A stretch of 64,000 bases of DNA, taken from assembly GCA_008828725.1 (NCBI GenBank), contig MEHQ01002099.1, forward strand, positions 124,001-188,000, given 5' to 3'. The notes under the pieces were generated by a model, which was given only the letters and a program-made list of their open reading frames with translations, had not been told where the DNA came from and did no database searches. The position numbers and the translations under genes are program-made. Position 1 is the first letter of the stretch. Every line of letters begins with the position of its first letter. The stretch is from Saccharina japonica (taxonomy: Eukaryota > Sar > Phaeophyceae > Laminariales > Laminariaceae). This document shows, one piece after another, positions 24,101-39,100 of the stretch.

Positions 24101-27100
24101 AACGCCAAGCTAGAAATCGACCGATATTTACGTCTAAAAAACTTTTTTTTTACAGGCGCCGGCTTGAAGGCCTTGACAAATGCGCTTCGAATCACGTGTC
24201 AAAATTTCAGGTCAAAATTCGTAAAACTGCGCTGCGAAAAACAGTTTTTGTGTCTCTCATCGTAACATCTTGAATTTGTATGAGGATCGTATGTACGCAA
24301 TATCTCTTGGTCGAGAACGAATTGAGCGGTGGCGATGGTATCGATCGTTTCCCCTTGCCCTAAGGAACGCTCACACCAAGTATCAGAAACATCCGCTAAA
24401 CGTGGTTTTCGTACTTTCGTATAGATTTTAGTATCGATATATGTTCGTACGTGATGGGATTGAATCAATATGGTATTTCTCGACGAGAACAACTCGTATT
24501 CTAGAAATTCCAACATCAACAAACGCGCCATACACCCAGGAACATCGCTGCCAAATATGAGGTTATACTACTGCCAAACGATTGCGCAACCCTCGATTGA
24601 ATGGATTTTAGTTTTACAGCCTGACCAGCCTGTACAAGAAAAATATTGCAACACAAGAATGGGTCAAGCAGCCCCGTCATCAAGGGAACGTTTCAGCCAA
24701 AAAAAGGTATACCTTTATCGTTAAAGGTACAGTACCTATATCGTAGCACGCGCCAGTACGCAATACGTGGGTGGAGCTTTAACAAAAGGCAGGGCCATTG
24801 CGCATAACACGAGGGGTAGTGTTTTATAGAATACAGGGCCATTTTACAAAATGCACGAGGGAAATTGTTATTGGAAAAACAGGGTGATACACATTACGCA
24901 AGGGAAATGCGTAGGTAAAATAGAAAACAGGGCCATTTCACAAATACGCAAGGGGGGGGGGGCATTGCGCATAACACGAGGGGAAGTGTTTTATAGAAAA
25001 CAGGGCCATTTTACAGAATGCACGAGGGGAATTTGTTATTGGAAAAACAGGGCGATACACATTACGCAAGGGAAATGCGTAGGTAGAATAGAAAACAGAG
25101 CCATTTCACAAATACGCAAGGGAGAGTGTGAACAGAAAACTGTGCCATTACATAATACTACACGAGGGAACGCGTCCGCGCTCTGGTAGCGCCGTTTTTT
25201 TTGTTTTTTTTTTCTCGCCCCGACGTTTGTCACGCGCGTTCGGAAATGTTGTACTCGTAGGGCGAAGCTTAGGTACTAGGGGTGCGAATACGAAGCACCT
25301 AAGCTTTTTGAGGCTCCTCACTAAGTGATTACTATAAGTACTATTGGTAGTATTAAATAGTACTATTATTGATAGTTCGAAGAGTACTATTATTAATAGT
25401 ACTAATAGTACTATTCATATTATTAAATAGTACTATTACTGCAGTAATAGTACTAGACTAATGCTAATATAAATAGTAGCTACTATTACTACTCTTAATA
25501 TTACTACTATTAATAGTTAGTACTATTAATAGTAGTACTGTTAGTAATTTATTAGTACTATTATTAATAGTAAGTCACCGCTACAATCGACTCTGAGAAA
25601 AAAGTCAAGCTGGGATAAGCCTAATACATACATACACAACCCCACGGGCTGAAAAGCTAACGAATGATGATACTAAAAGTACTGAAATGACACATATCGG
25701 ATTTCATAAATATAGTGTTGCAATTGTTTTTTGAAAGGCTGATTCAATGGCTGATTCAATTGTTGGTTCAATGGTTGACGCGGTTGTTGGTGTAATGTTT
25801 GAAGGGCTCGATCAGCGAGAAATGTTTAGGCTATACTATAGTATACTATAATCACGTATGTATGAGCGCTGTCGACGACTATGTATCGACGCACGCCTTC
25901 CCATGCATGTGATACAGGGTGAGCGATGCGAACGTGTCGGCGATTATAAGAACAAACAGTATGTTCCTTCCCGTGTCGGGACTCTCCGACATGCCACGGT
26001 GTACCAGTATGTGCTTGCCGCAGTGGGCGTAAACCACTCGAACCCTTCGCCTTAATCCTGGTCGACAACCAAAGGACATTATTTCAAGCGACGCACAAAG
26101 AAAAACTACAGATGAAACGTTTTGCCTTGTCCTGTCTTGTCTTACCTGTGTAGCGTGGGCATTGTCGCGCTTCAGAATGTCCCGCTTTAGCGCCTGCTCC
26201 TCGGCTGCCGTGAGCGGGCTTTCAGCGTCTCCGCTCTCCCTGTCCTGCACTCGACATCGATACGTAGGGCGAGGTTTATTGACGCGTGGCGCCACCCATG
26301 CTCACTTTTTGGTGCGTGCTCAGGCTCAAGAAGCCCGAACGAACGGCTGCTGTACAACATCTCAAAACGTTAGATATAGGACGAAGATTATCTCTCATCG
26401 CGCATCTGTCCCATGTGTGACCAGCGATGGTTGAACACAGGGAAATCGTTATTACAAGAAGCACGACTTTAACCCATTCAGAACTAAAAAAAATGTCCCA
26501 CACTAATTCCAAGTATTTTGTCCCCAAATTTGTGGGACCAGTTCTTAAGGGGTTAAGCGCCAGGTATCAAGTATGGGAAGTCTGCAACAGGGTTGTAGCG
26601 CGAGTCTATCTGGTCCGAATTTAGCACGGCGGGCGGTTTGTGTCATCGCTAACGCGGCACGCGCAGAAGCAGTACAACATAGCATAGCAGCACCGGTGTT
26701 TGATGTTTTTTGGTAGCACTAACCCATCCATCTACTAACTTCCGAAAAAATAGTTACCTGGTACATCGAATCGATTGATTGCGTCAAGTAAAAACAAGTC
26801 TAACCTCTGTTTCACTCGAATCGTGTAGGTAATCTGGCACCATAAAACGTCGGATCTCGAGATCCAAAAGCGAGACCCCATTTCAATGAAGTCGTGACTA
26901 CTTTTTTCGGTAGTCTGCCAAACCAATCAGCTGACCAACCAACCGATGCGCCAACCAACAAAATCGCTTAACCCAGCGAGTTTATAAAGCGACCAATCAG
27001 CAGGCTCACAAACGATCGGAGCACCATGCGATCAACAATCTACCGTCAAATACAAAAGGCCCCCGCTAGGTAGTACGTAAGAAACTTCAATTTGGCGTCG

Positions 27101-30100
27101 AAGGTCGGTACCTTATTATGTTGTTGCCACTATTGAGCACAGGTTACTCTGTTGGCTGCTATATGTGATTCAGTATGGCCGCCGACCCAGAGCACCGTTT
27201 CTTTGGTCAAAATTCTTATGTGCCGTGAGAAACCGAACCTCACTTTATTACGACCGAATTTCTTAGGAGTGGGCGCCCTCTGTACAACATCCCTACCCCC
27301 CACTCCATACATGCGTCGTGTTAAAAACATGATCAAGATATAAATGTAATAAGACTGGGTGAGACACAGAATATCCCCTTGCAAGTTTGTCTATTAAGCA
27401 TCCTTGGTGTTACTCACTTTCGCGTATAATCAAGCGTAGAAGAGAAGCAGCTTTTATCAATCCCAGAGACGTGATGACATCTGGCTCGAAAGGGATTCAC
27501 GTATTGCCCTCCCGATCTTACAAATACCCCGAATACGAATGCCATCCAAGTTATACGACAACGGACCAATTACCTATGCTGATGAGGTATTCCCGGCCTT
27601 CCAAGCCCATACCATTACACAAAAGGGGTGACCAACTTTATGAACTGCTTTGTTTTTCGTTGTCCCTCAAATCATCAACTACATCCCGTTACGTACCTCG
27701 GACGAAAAAGGAAGCTCCTCCACGGACTGCGACCCGTCCGCGTACGTCACCAGAAAACTTCGGTGAGAGCCGCCCGTACAATCAAATGCGGCGGCATTTT
27801 CAAACAATGCTCCGTCGCCGCAGCCATCGAGACCCCAGCAGTTGATTACGAGCTCGTAGAAATCCCGGGCCGCGGGAAGGCCGAAGCTGAGATTGGCGTG
27901 ATGCTCGATGAAGTCTTCTTCCGTCACCTATGTACGCGTGTGTGTGTCGTCGTTAAAGTGGTGGAGGCCGAGGGATGTGGGGTCGATCGGCACCTTAACT
28001 CGTTTCCGTAGGGGATCACCTGCATGCCAGGCCGTTGTCGGTTCTCTACTGAAGTACCGTTGCAAGGTAATATACGCGCAACAACATCAATGCGTCGCGG
28101 CGCTGGCATGCGACGTTTCAGGTCGAGTCATGCTCATGGTCTTTCTCGGCGAAAAAGGTAACGCTCGCAACGCATCTCTTTCGGTCTGCGCATTATGTGA
28201 CCAATACTATTTACGCTGCAATCATCGGCGCATATATGTATCTGTTCGGATGGGCGTCACGAGCGTATACTCGAAAGGACAAAAGGGAGTGTGACATCCG
28301 TGGTGTACTTTAAATATGTGCGCGTTGGGCAGAGAACCCTCTCACCCTGCCTTCGCCGGCTCCCTCGGAGAGGAAGGTGTCTAGCAGCTCCTTGCGAACT
28401 TCGTCCACAGTGGCATGCCCTCTCAGCACCGCCGGGTGTCTGGAAGCGACAAACCTAAACTCACCCACCACACACACGCAACAAAAACCATAGGGAGGTT
28501 TTCGGCGGGTGAGTTCGAGAGTGCCGGGTCGCAGACAGAGACGAGGTGCGGCACACACAAACACACAAGTTGTCTCCTTTTCTTTATCCTCAGAAAAAGT
28601 ATGTACCCGAAGCGGTCCTTACTACTGTAGCACGACGTGTCTGCGACAGAGCGCCCTTGTTTCAGGCGGTCTTGCAGGATGGACCCATGTTGCGGTAGAG
28701 GTGCGCTATGCTCTACAAGTACTTGTGAGCCCAAGGTTTTGTCACTGGCGGGGCTCTTAACCTATTAATACTCAACTAAAAAACTACCTACTGTAGTATC
28801 TTCCATGCCTCTATAGTGCGGTATACATACCACCACAGTGCGGTAGGCCACTTTTAGTGGCTGACGGGGCTTTTAACCTATTGATACTCAACTGAAATAC
28901 TATTAATACCTAGTATTTTCCATGCCTATATAGTGCCGTATATATACCAACACAGTGCGGTAGGATGGCACTTTTGGGGTCATTTTTAGTGTCTGATGGG
29001 GCTCTTAACATATTGATACTCAACTGAAATACTTGTAATACCTAGTGTCTTCCATGCCTCTATAGTGCGGCATACCACTCCAGTGCGGTAGACGGGATAC
29101 TTTTGGAACCAAGATTTCGTGACTGCCGGGGCTCATAACCGATTAACACTCAAACTGAAGAATCACCGGCTGTAGTGTAATACGTGCCTTTACAATGCGG
29201 TCCACTGGTCACAGACAGCCGACAAACCCTCTTATTTTAGCTGATGCCTCACCTTTGCACTATGGTCTCCGCGGATACGCTGCCCTCCCCTCTCGTGTCC
29301 ATCTTGGCGAACGCTAACCGCACCAACCCCAACCGTTCCCCGCCCAGCGGCGACCTGATCGCGTCCAAAAGAGCCCGCCATGAAGCTATGCCGCTCGCAT
29401 CGCCACCCCCACTCCCCCCCGTCTCGAGATGGATGAACAGGGCGCGCACCTCAGAGGCGGTTAACCCAGCCCGCGACGATGATAATGCCGCCTTGAACTC
29501 CCTCAGAGACAAGAACCCATCACTGTTCCTGTCGAGGGGGGGTGCGGTGAAACTCTCAGTCAACCGGTGCGAAAATTTTTTCTAGAAGGTATTCTTATTG
29601 TAGACGGCATTCTTATTCCAGAAGGTGTTGTTATTCTAAAAGTCATTTTTTTACTTCGCGGTGAAGTTTTGCGTTTCGGCAAACAATTGCAAGGGGTGGT
29701 TGGCGTTTCTGTGTCGCGTGTATAGCTTGTCTTTCCTCTCTGATTTCTGGCATGGAGAACGTGTCAATATTAAAATTGATGATACTGATACCAAACCAAA
29801 GAATAAGACGCGCTGTATAGTTTCGTAGCATTGGACCCGGAGCAATGCCATGCCTGTGACGTGCCTCTATCACCTAGTTTCCCAGCTGATTGAGGCCGTC
29901 AAGAACGGACTCCTCAAGGTAGTCGCCGGCCGACTACATAGACCGCCCGAGCAAACAAACCTCTCCTGCAATACATGGCACACTACAGTAGACCTTCACA
30001 CGCGCTCCTGATGAAAATACCAAAAAACTACCGCGATATACAGTTATCGCACATTAGACTGTCACATGCCCCCTTAATGAACATGCCAACTACTACCGCG

Positions 30101-33100
30101 GGACAGAGTCATTGCACAGCATATTTTCCACACACACCCCCCGATCATCAAAATTCCGACTACGACTACTGTATCCTGCGAAAGAGAGGTGTCTTTCCCC
30201 TTCACTACTCAAACGTTGGGTGGCGCCAAAAAGTTGCTGTGTCTCCTACCTGTCGCCATCGAGCAAAGCCCGCCTTAGACCCGCAAGCCCCCACGCCGCT
30301 CCCTGCCCCCTAATTTCCGCCCCCAGTTTTCGAAGTATCGCCCCTATCCCGGCGGTGGGCACCCGCGCACGGTCTCTTGCCCTCGCCCCCCCTCCCATCG
30401 CCATGACAACCGCCTCCTTATTGTCGAACTCCGCTGTTCCGGGTAAGACACCCGGAGGCGCGGAAGTCCTGGCCTTTGAGTACGTTCTTCGGGTCGTCGT
30501 TGGGTCGTAGTCCCCCCCGAGGCGTGCGGTTGCGCCGGCGACAGCCTTGCACGCGGTGGCGGCAGAGATGGCGGAAGCAGCCGCTGCCGGACCCAGCCCC
30601 CAGCAGGATTGGAGTTGTAGCGAGAAGTAGGCGTCGGATGGAGTCGCGGCGGAGACGTCTGCGTAGTAGGATTCAAAGTCCTGTGGGCAAGAGGTTGGCG
30701 GGGAACAAGGCGCGGGGGGGGGGGGTTGTACTCATGTCGTGCAAGGCCGTAGTCGTACGGTCATAGACCCTCGCATCCCTACAATACCGGGATGAAGCAC
30801 GTTGGGTTTTGGGGGGTCTGGTGTTTGGTGTGCGTTGGTCGTTGTAAATTATCAAAAATCCTTTGGACCCGGTTAGGGGGCATTGTTTTGAGATCGACGG
30901 CTTTCGCATATATAGAGGATGTTTTACATAGCTCGAGGGGTAGAAGGAAGCTTCGATCGCGTTTTTGTTGGTGTGCTGTTGTGGTATGAGAGCACGAGAG
31001 CACATAATACCAATATTTGGCAACTTCTCTGCGCATCGATTCTAAGCCTGTGAGCACCCGCTTCTGTCGTTCGATAGGGTTCTTCAAGCGTTCATATGTT
31101 GTTGCTTTTTGTGGCGGTATGCCTGCGGTGTGCGAGGTTCCAAGCTTACTTTGGCGGAACGAACTTAAACTCCAGCTGGTGTCATTTGGGGTTTAGCCCA
31201 GTCAATCCATCGACCACTATGACACAGGTCTTTGTGTTTGGCGCAATTCGTTGGTCATTTGATGCGATGTGCCGGTTCGTTCACCCACCTTCCACGTGAC
31301 GAGGCCCTCGGTCGTTGTCATAGCGTCCATAAATTCCTTCTGCACCTCCTGGAAAACGCGCAATATATACCAGTACACGGCAGTGGTTAGACGGTTTTCT
31401 TCTGTGCTTCTGTATAAATAGAACCCTGTCACACGCGCGCGCGTTGCGCTACGTACCTTATCCTGGAGCAATACTCACTACGTAGCTTAGTCGGGAGCCT
31501 TACTGCCGTAAGGCTTATCTGTCTATTCGTTGCATAATGTGCTGCCATTATTCATTACGCAGTACCATAGTAAGGCACCTGTTAATTATAGTAATCACCC
31601 ATCTATTATATATGAACGTGCACGATTTCTCTGGTTCATCTCTTGGTTTGCGGTTGTATTAGGAGGACGTTTGCCTGTCGCAAGAAACTGCACAGAACCG
31701 TTGGCACTGCACGCCTTAAGCCATGCCCCTAATCGATAACGAAATATGTGTTTAGGGTGCTCATATATAGACGAGGGGCCACAACTATTTGTAGGCGATG
31801 CTGCACTTCTTCGCCGCAGGTACGACAACAAAAAAAAAGACATAAACCATTGAGAGCGTATGGTGAAACAAACTCTAGCTATGGCAAAATAAGCGGGCCG
31901 ACTGCCGTCTGTGGGGCAACCTGATCCCCACAATGCAGTCAGCGTGGCAATGGGATCCCCGCAACGCAGTGGCACCGGTGACTCGAGCTTCCGTCATCTC
32001 GTCCGCCCAAACTTTGTGTTGTTCTTACTAGCATCGACATTTTTTGCTGAAAAAGAGACTGTACGCAAACGGCATTATGTATCTTGACTATCACGTCTTT
32101 CATCTTTCCATGGTGTGATCTATTCGCTGCTGGCTAAGCAACGCGCATGCAACACGCTGCGTACGGGCGACAGGCCAGTTGTTCGTCTGACTTTCGGCTC
32201 AAAAATGGGTGAGCCCTTGAAACAAATCAGCGGCAGCTAAAAGCTTGCATGCCTCTCTCACCTCAGGAGACCGACGCGAGGCAATCGCGTCCGGGTGACC
32301 TTTCGGGTCGAACTGAAACACCACGTCTCCTGACGTCGCTGCTTCAGCCGGGGCATCCCCTCCTCCCCGGAGCCTCGAAAACACCGTCCTCACCAGGGAG
32401 AGCCTCGGGTCCGTCAGGCGACCGCGAATGGCTTCGAGCGCCACTCCCACGGGTATCTAGCCGGGTGTCGGGATGGTGGGGCGTGGAGATGGTGGTTGCT
32501 GAGTTAACCATGAACGTATTCTATGTGCTGCTATTTTCAGCGGTTTTGGCAGGCGACTTACGGTCGCTTTTCGAGGGGTACTTTGAGCCTAAGCCGTCCG
32601 GTCTTCTTTTCCCCCTCAGTGTCGACTATCTACAACTGCCTTGTTAGACTGTGTTCTTTGTTGGCCAACTCTTGTGTATAGCTTCCTCGTGTCAGTGACT
32701 GTCGATGTTTTGGAGAAACCCGTGTTTGTGTTGTGGTACGCCTACAGAAATGTACGTGCCCTTTTTCACCGATTTTTGCCCCCAGCAAAAGCCGTGCCCC
32801 AAAGGCCACCACCATCAAAACCGATTTTTGTAATGTGTGCAACATACCTCGCCGCGGCCGCCATCATCGAGGCGGAAGAATATGTTGGACAGGTCTCTGT
32901 CTGTCAGCCCACAGCCTATCTCGGACAGCGCCTCCTTGAAGCCTCCAACGGATATAAACGGGCCACTCTCCTTGCCGTTACCGTTACCATTATAGCCGTT
33001 GATCGCGCCACCGGTGGCGACGACGGCAAGACGGGAGGTTGAACAAGCTGCAGAGCGGAAGTACCCAAGCGATCGAAGCCGCCGGGAGAGGGAGAAGAAG

Positions 33101-36100
33101 CCTACGGGTCCACGCAGGGCTAGCCGCTTCCGGGCGGCGTCGAGCACGCTGTGTTCGGAGCGGGGGGAGTAGGCAGACAAGTTTATATATCATATTACGT
33201 AGTATGGAGACGGGTTACGTTATGGGGGTGTACTTCATTTTAATGCTTGGCCGTAGTCGTATGACCATAGACCCTCGCACCCCTACAATGCCGGGACGGG
33301 ACACGTTGGGTTTATGGGAGGGCGGCAATATGGGTCATATATACCCCTTGGTTGATTGTTCCCGGGTACGTTACCCGGAACCGGGTATGTGACCCGAGTA
33401 ACCCAACGTACACACCCTACCAAACACACAAATGTACGTTTCCAATATGAAGTGGGTAGGAGTAGCGTTAGCTTAGCTCGGAGAAATGGTGCAGAGGTTC
33501 TCCTTCTAGAAAAAACAATATACATATATATATATATATGTATTTTCTCTTGGTTATTTTCTTCCTCTTTCTGGGAATATGTATGAGCGATCGATGTTGA
33601 AGCTCATGCTACCTATTGTTGGATGAAGCACACGGTAACATATACCTTCAAAAATGATATGTGCCAGTCGTGTCGATACGCCTACGCCCAGCGCGACGAA
33701 ATCCCTTAGTCGGTCTGACAAGACGAAATTCGTTAAATCTCACCTTCGCAACCCGTGGTCTAAGCCAGGGCTAAATCCTTCGCCGCAGCCGCCAACTCCG
33801 CCGCCCCCGCAGCCGTCGCCCGAAGGACCCAACCTCGCAACTCGTATGTCATCAGCCGAAGGCGGGTGCCCGCTTCGGTGAGGGGGTAGAAGACTACTAC
33901 CACCGTGCGAGGCATTCCGGTCTTGCGCCAGCCGGGTAGTAGTTCCGGCTCTCGAAGAAGAAGAAGCAGCTCCCGAGGGTGCGCTCGTTTCGAGGAGTCG
34001 CACGTGGACGGCTTGTACCCCTTTCGAGGCGAGCTGTTGCCGAATGTTCTGCGCCTGCGCCTTGGACAAGAGCACGTCGTCGGCTTCTTCGCTACCTCCG
34101 CCACGAAGGGATTCAGAATCTAGCGAAACTGCCTCGACCGAAATTTTTCCACTAGCGTGCGTGACGACAACGTTGATAGACCGACCCCCCAGGCAGGAGT
34201 CAGTGTCCTCGTCGAGAGATCCATCCGATCGTTTCCCGCGGCCTCCGCTACCGTGCTCGTCGCGTCCTATACCCCAGCAACCTCGAAGGAGGTTTTCGAA
34301 GCGGGCATCGGCGGCAGGGGTTGGCATGGAGGAAGAAACGAGTTCCATCCAGCTGATCACGTCGTCGCGTGTGCACCGTTCGCGCGAACCGTCCGCCACT
34401 GCAGCGAGGCAGGCGCACGTCGTTGTTGGGGGTTATCGACGAGGAACTAGTCAATATTAAAGTTTTTTATTTTGACCAGACGCACGCTACGGTAGAGTTG
34501 CACCGTGTTTTTTTCTCAGCTCCTCACTTGAGGAGCTCCTACGCCAACGAAAAATTGCTTTCGGAAGAAAATAAAATTGCGATATATATACCCTACGAAT
34601 AATCTCACGAACCAAGCATCCTGGGGGAAACATTGCAACAAAATCAGCCAAAACTTGCTGCCTCTATCGTAGAGGTTTGGGCTGTTTCGCGGGCGGTTTC
34701 GCGTAGTGTTCGGAGCTTCCGTCATCCATGTGCGGGTGGTGACCGTCGCACCCTCTCTAGCCGGAAATGTGAAGTATGAAAATGTTTCACAGTAAGGTAG
34801 TGACTTTCGCGCCACAAGCTATATGACATAGAGCAACCATTTGAAGGCTTGCACTCGAGCTCGCCGGGCGAACACTGCTGTAACCTATCCTTCCCGATCG
34901 TGCGCCTGCTTTCCTTCTGCCTATCTGCAACGTGAGCAAGGTGGCTACGACGTCATTGTGCCAACGAAACGCAACTAACCACCCGTGGATCAATGAACCG
35001 GTCGACCACTGGTTGGTTCGTTCGGGTGGGTAACCTACCGGCAAACGACTCCAGAAACTCTCGCCGTACGTCGTCTTCTTCTCGCGACCCTTCCAAGACC
35101 TCGGGATGTGCTCCAGCCTTAAAGGCATCTGCAATGTCCTCCACGAAAACCAAACCGTCCCCATCTGGGTCTGCTTTTGCATGCGCACGGGCACGCGGTA
35201 AGAGGCGGTTGGGGTACGGGGGGACGAAACTGCACCGTTGGTAGTGCACCAGACGAGTCCAGAATGGTGCGATATGGCGAAGATAATTTGTGCATGAAGA
35301 CGGCTGCTATGTACGATACATAGGGATAGTACCTATCACCTTCCTGGTACATTTTATCATACTTCTCACTTGGGGAGCTATGGGCTATTATAACGTGGGA
35401 CCACAGTTAATAGGACCTACGGTACACCCATAAACCTATATATTTACCTATTTTTACTAACCATATTTGGTCCTATTTACTATGGTCCTCCGTAATAGCA
35501 CTATTAGCACTATTAGCACTATTAACGCTATTAGCCCTATTAGCCCTATTACTATATCACCCACCAACCGAATGAACTCTGTACCAGCAGCACCACCGGA
35601 AAGTGGAAAATACAAGCCAGCAGGCGTTTCGTAGTACATCATATATGCGCCGGTCGCCGTAAAATTCAATTTTTTGCGGGACACTAAACAAAACCTAACC
35701 TCGACTTGGTCGGCCGTTAGATGTTGGTACTGTAGATACAGATGTTTGTAGATATAGCAGGATATAGGTATATATATAGATGTATTGGGTAGATTTTCAG
35801 TTGCAATGGTTGGCACAATGGTTGAGGAGCTCCATCAGTGACAAAGACTTGGGCTTAAAAGGGTGAACCCGTACCGCAGCCTTTCGGTGAGGTTTAAAAT
35901 ACACTTGAAGGGTTGGGGGAATGGATTGCAAGTTACAACAAAAGCAACAGCTGGCACTCTATCCTCAGTTGGACGCGCAAAGCAACAAGGAACTGCCGTT
36001 CAATTTTTAGACGTGGGAACTGAGCAAAGTGTGGGCGTTCGTCGACCACGCCACACTTCTGAGGGACGAAAAGGAGCGAAAACAATTGCATCCTGCTGGC

Positions 36101-39100
36101 TTCGGATGAGACGAGGTTAATTTCAACCCTTTTGTGGATCCGCCAGACGCTTATCTACAATGTGCAACGTCATGCTCGGTACTACTGGAGGCAAGCAATT
36201 TCACGAACAGGTTTGTCTGGACGGTCGAAAGCTCACCCATGCGGTCGAAGGCCTGGTGTGCCAAAGCTAAGCGTCGGCCAGGCATCGCGGCCCTGATGCT
36301 ACGAAGGAACAGCTCGTAAGGTACCTCTCCGTCTCCTTCCTTGTCGAAATACTGCACAAACGTCATTTTACGGTGGTACGCGGAGGTTACAACGAAAAAA
36401 AGAGCGTTAATGACACCGGGGTATGCAAACGCTTCCATATCGTCTCCTAAAAGCAAAAAAAAAACTAATAATAAGACGCGAGCCTTATAGCACTTTTTTG
36501 CCTTATGAGGCAATGTTTTTTACTGACTATTAGTATACCCCTCAACTGAGGAACCAGCTACCCAATATGCCAATAAGGCTTTCCTTACGTGTCGTTTTAC
36601 ATTAATAATAGTGGTATACCTAGGCTACGTCGTATGGTGAGATTGTTAGTATTCATTTTGTACAACAGCCCTGTCTGTTCGCGTGTTCTACCAGTCTACC
36701 AGCACCGTTCCGTGCGGTATCCACTTGGTATTCCCACAAGCGCGATGAACCGGATAAAGCCCGATGCTGCAAGTGAGCTACGTAGTGTACGTGCTCAGCC
36801 AAAGATTATGAACCAGAACGCCAAATTCTCTCTATGACAACAAACTACAGATTATTCTTATATCGGTTCCCAATCACGAATAATCTTTTCCGTTTTGTTT
36901 CGTCGGCTGTTGGTTGAGGTAGAGAGTTTCTATTCTACAGTCAAGATAATCAAGACAGTCAAGTGATTATCAAAATAACTAAAAACAAAAACAAATAGCG
37001 CCCCTCTGCCGCACCACGCGTCATTATTCGTTCATTTTTTTTTCGCCCCCACTCCTATAAGCTGGTACAAGGTATACATACAGTATGTTGTATACATATC
37101 ATCTCCTACACATCGTTCTCCTACAAAAAAAGCAATTAAATTATCTTACGCAATGCACACGCTTCCATGCCAATCGCAAAATCAAGCTTTCGGGCTTACA
37201 GACCAAAAGCGACGCCGAACAGCGGCCAAACTTAAGGCGTGAACATACAACATGATGGACACAAGCCGCATTTGTTTCATGAAGAAAAAAAGGACTAGGC
37301 TAAGAGCATCAGCAGATGTGCCGTGTGACTATTAATAATAGCTTGGCCGGTGGCGACGTCACTTGGTATTCGTCTGTTCTGTCCAATAGGGCCTCAATTT
37401 TTTAACCAGTCCAAGTTTTCGTGCGATTAGCATGCCAGGTACCCAGTAGCTGTTTATCCGATTGTTCGACGACCTTGAAGGTATTTCCTGACACACCGTG
37501 AGGATTTTTTTCAAGTCGTGACCAATTGTGATGAAGCACTGCTGTCACACCTTGACGAGAGTTCGAGCCCACCTGAAAGAGTATCCTCATCTCCGCCTCC
37601 TCCAGCCCTAGCTCCGCCTCCCCAAGGACGGCCTTGAATCCCGACAGCGTCACCTTGCCACTCCCCCCTCTGTCTTCCCCCCTAAACCCCTTCAGAAGTC
37701 GAAACGCCCCACGCAGCCCACCCGCAACAAGACTATCACGCGCACGCCCCAATAGGCCGAGAATACCTGCGGGCGTGGTAACAGCAACCTCAGTGTCTGT
37801 CGCGCTCTGTTGCCCTAAAAATGGAGTTGGCTCCGGTTCACCGGCCGGCTGAGGACCCCAGGCCGTTCGTGGGAAGCGGACGCAGGGGGGCGGGGGATAA
37901 CTTGGACCAGTGCTCCCGGTAGCGCTCCTGTAAATTTCGTCACTTGGGTCATTGTTGCCGCCGCGGAAAACGGGACTGTCACCCTTTCCTTCCATGCCCC
38001 AGCTCGAATGACCGGCGTCAGGTTTTATCGGGGTCCCGTTTCTGCTGTTTCCGCCGGGGTCTGCCTTGTTGCGTACCGGTGTTTCTTTGCAGCTCAGATC
38101 GCCGCTCCCGGTTCGCCCGTCATCATACCCCCACATGCGCTGGATGTGTTCACAGAATGCGCTATCGTCAGCGATGAGCGCGGACACGTTTGAGCTGTGC
38201 TCTTGCCATTCGGCGCGCGTGATCCTGCCTGCAACGTGTCCACCACCTGCCCCCCTCGGTACACGACGAGGGTAAGAAACCGCAGATGTTGTAAGCAAAG
38301 ATGTGGCGGTGTGAGGACGTGAAAAACGCAGATGAGAATCCTTACGAACGATAACGTCTGACATGTCCCCACTTCACAATATCGAGCCGATCGAAAAGAA
38401 TGGGGCTGTGCCCCTTGGTTCCGGAACACTCGCATACTGAACAAGAGGACGAAAATCCTGGTTTTCGATTGATGCATTGCCCGAGGTGTAAGGCAGCAAC
38501 TGTAAGCGAGCTTAGTTAACGAAAGGGCGAGGGCCACCCACCTTCAAACGCCTCAAGGAACTCCTTGAAAACCTCTTGCTGCGTTTTTGCTCCCGACACT
38601 ACGTCTGGATGCGCTTCGGCGCGGTAGAGCTGTGCCAAAACCGCAGGTTCTAGCGTTTGGCACTCGTTGTCATTTCCATCGCCTCCACCGCCACCGCCGC
38701 CACCACCGTCGCCAAAGAGAAGCGAGTCAAATACCTCGTTGGCTGCAAGCTCACGGCGCTTGTTGATCACACCCCGCACCGCGCGCAAGGCGTCTGCTAC
38801 GGGGATCTGTCCCACTCCACGGCGGTCTAGATGCCGAAATGCCTGGTTCATCTCGTCGGACTGCGGCGGAAAAAATAGAAGCGAAGTGTCACCGTTAGTG
38901 AAATAAAACTGTATGACACATACAAAAAAATCGCAACTTATTTACCCTTCGGACGCTAAGCAACTGAGGGCAGAAAAAATAAAATAAAACGGTACAAATA
39001 ATTGCTATAAGGTTTATCTCGGGTCATCAGTGATTTGTGAAGGTTTTTTAGCAGTAGCCCATTGGTTGGTCTATACACCTTCACCCCTCGTAGAGTCGAC

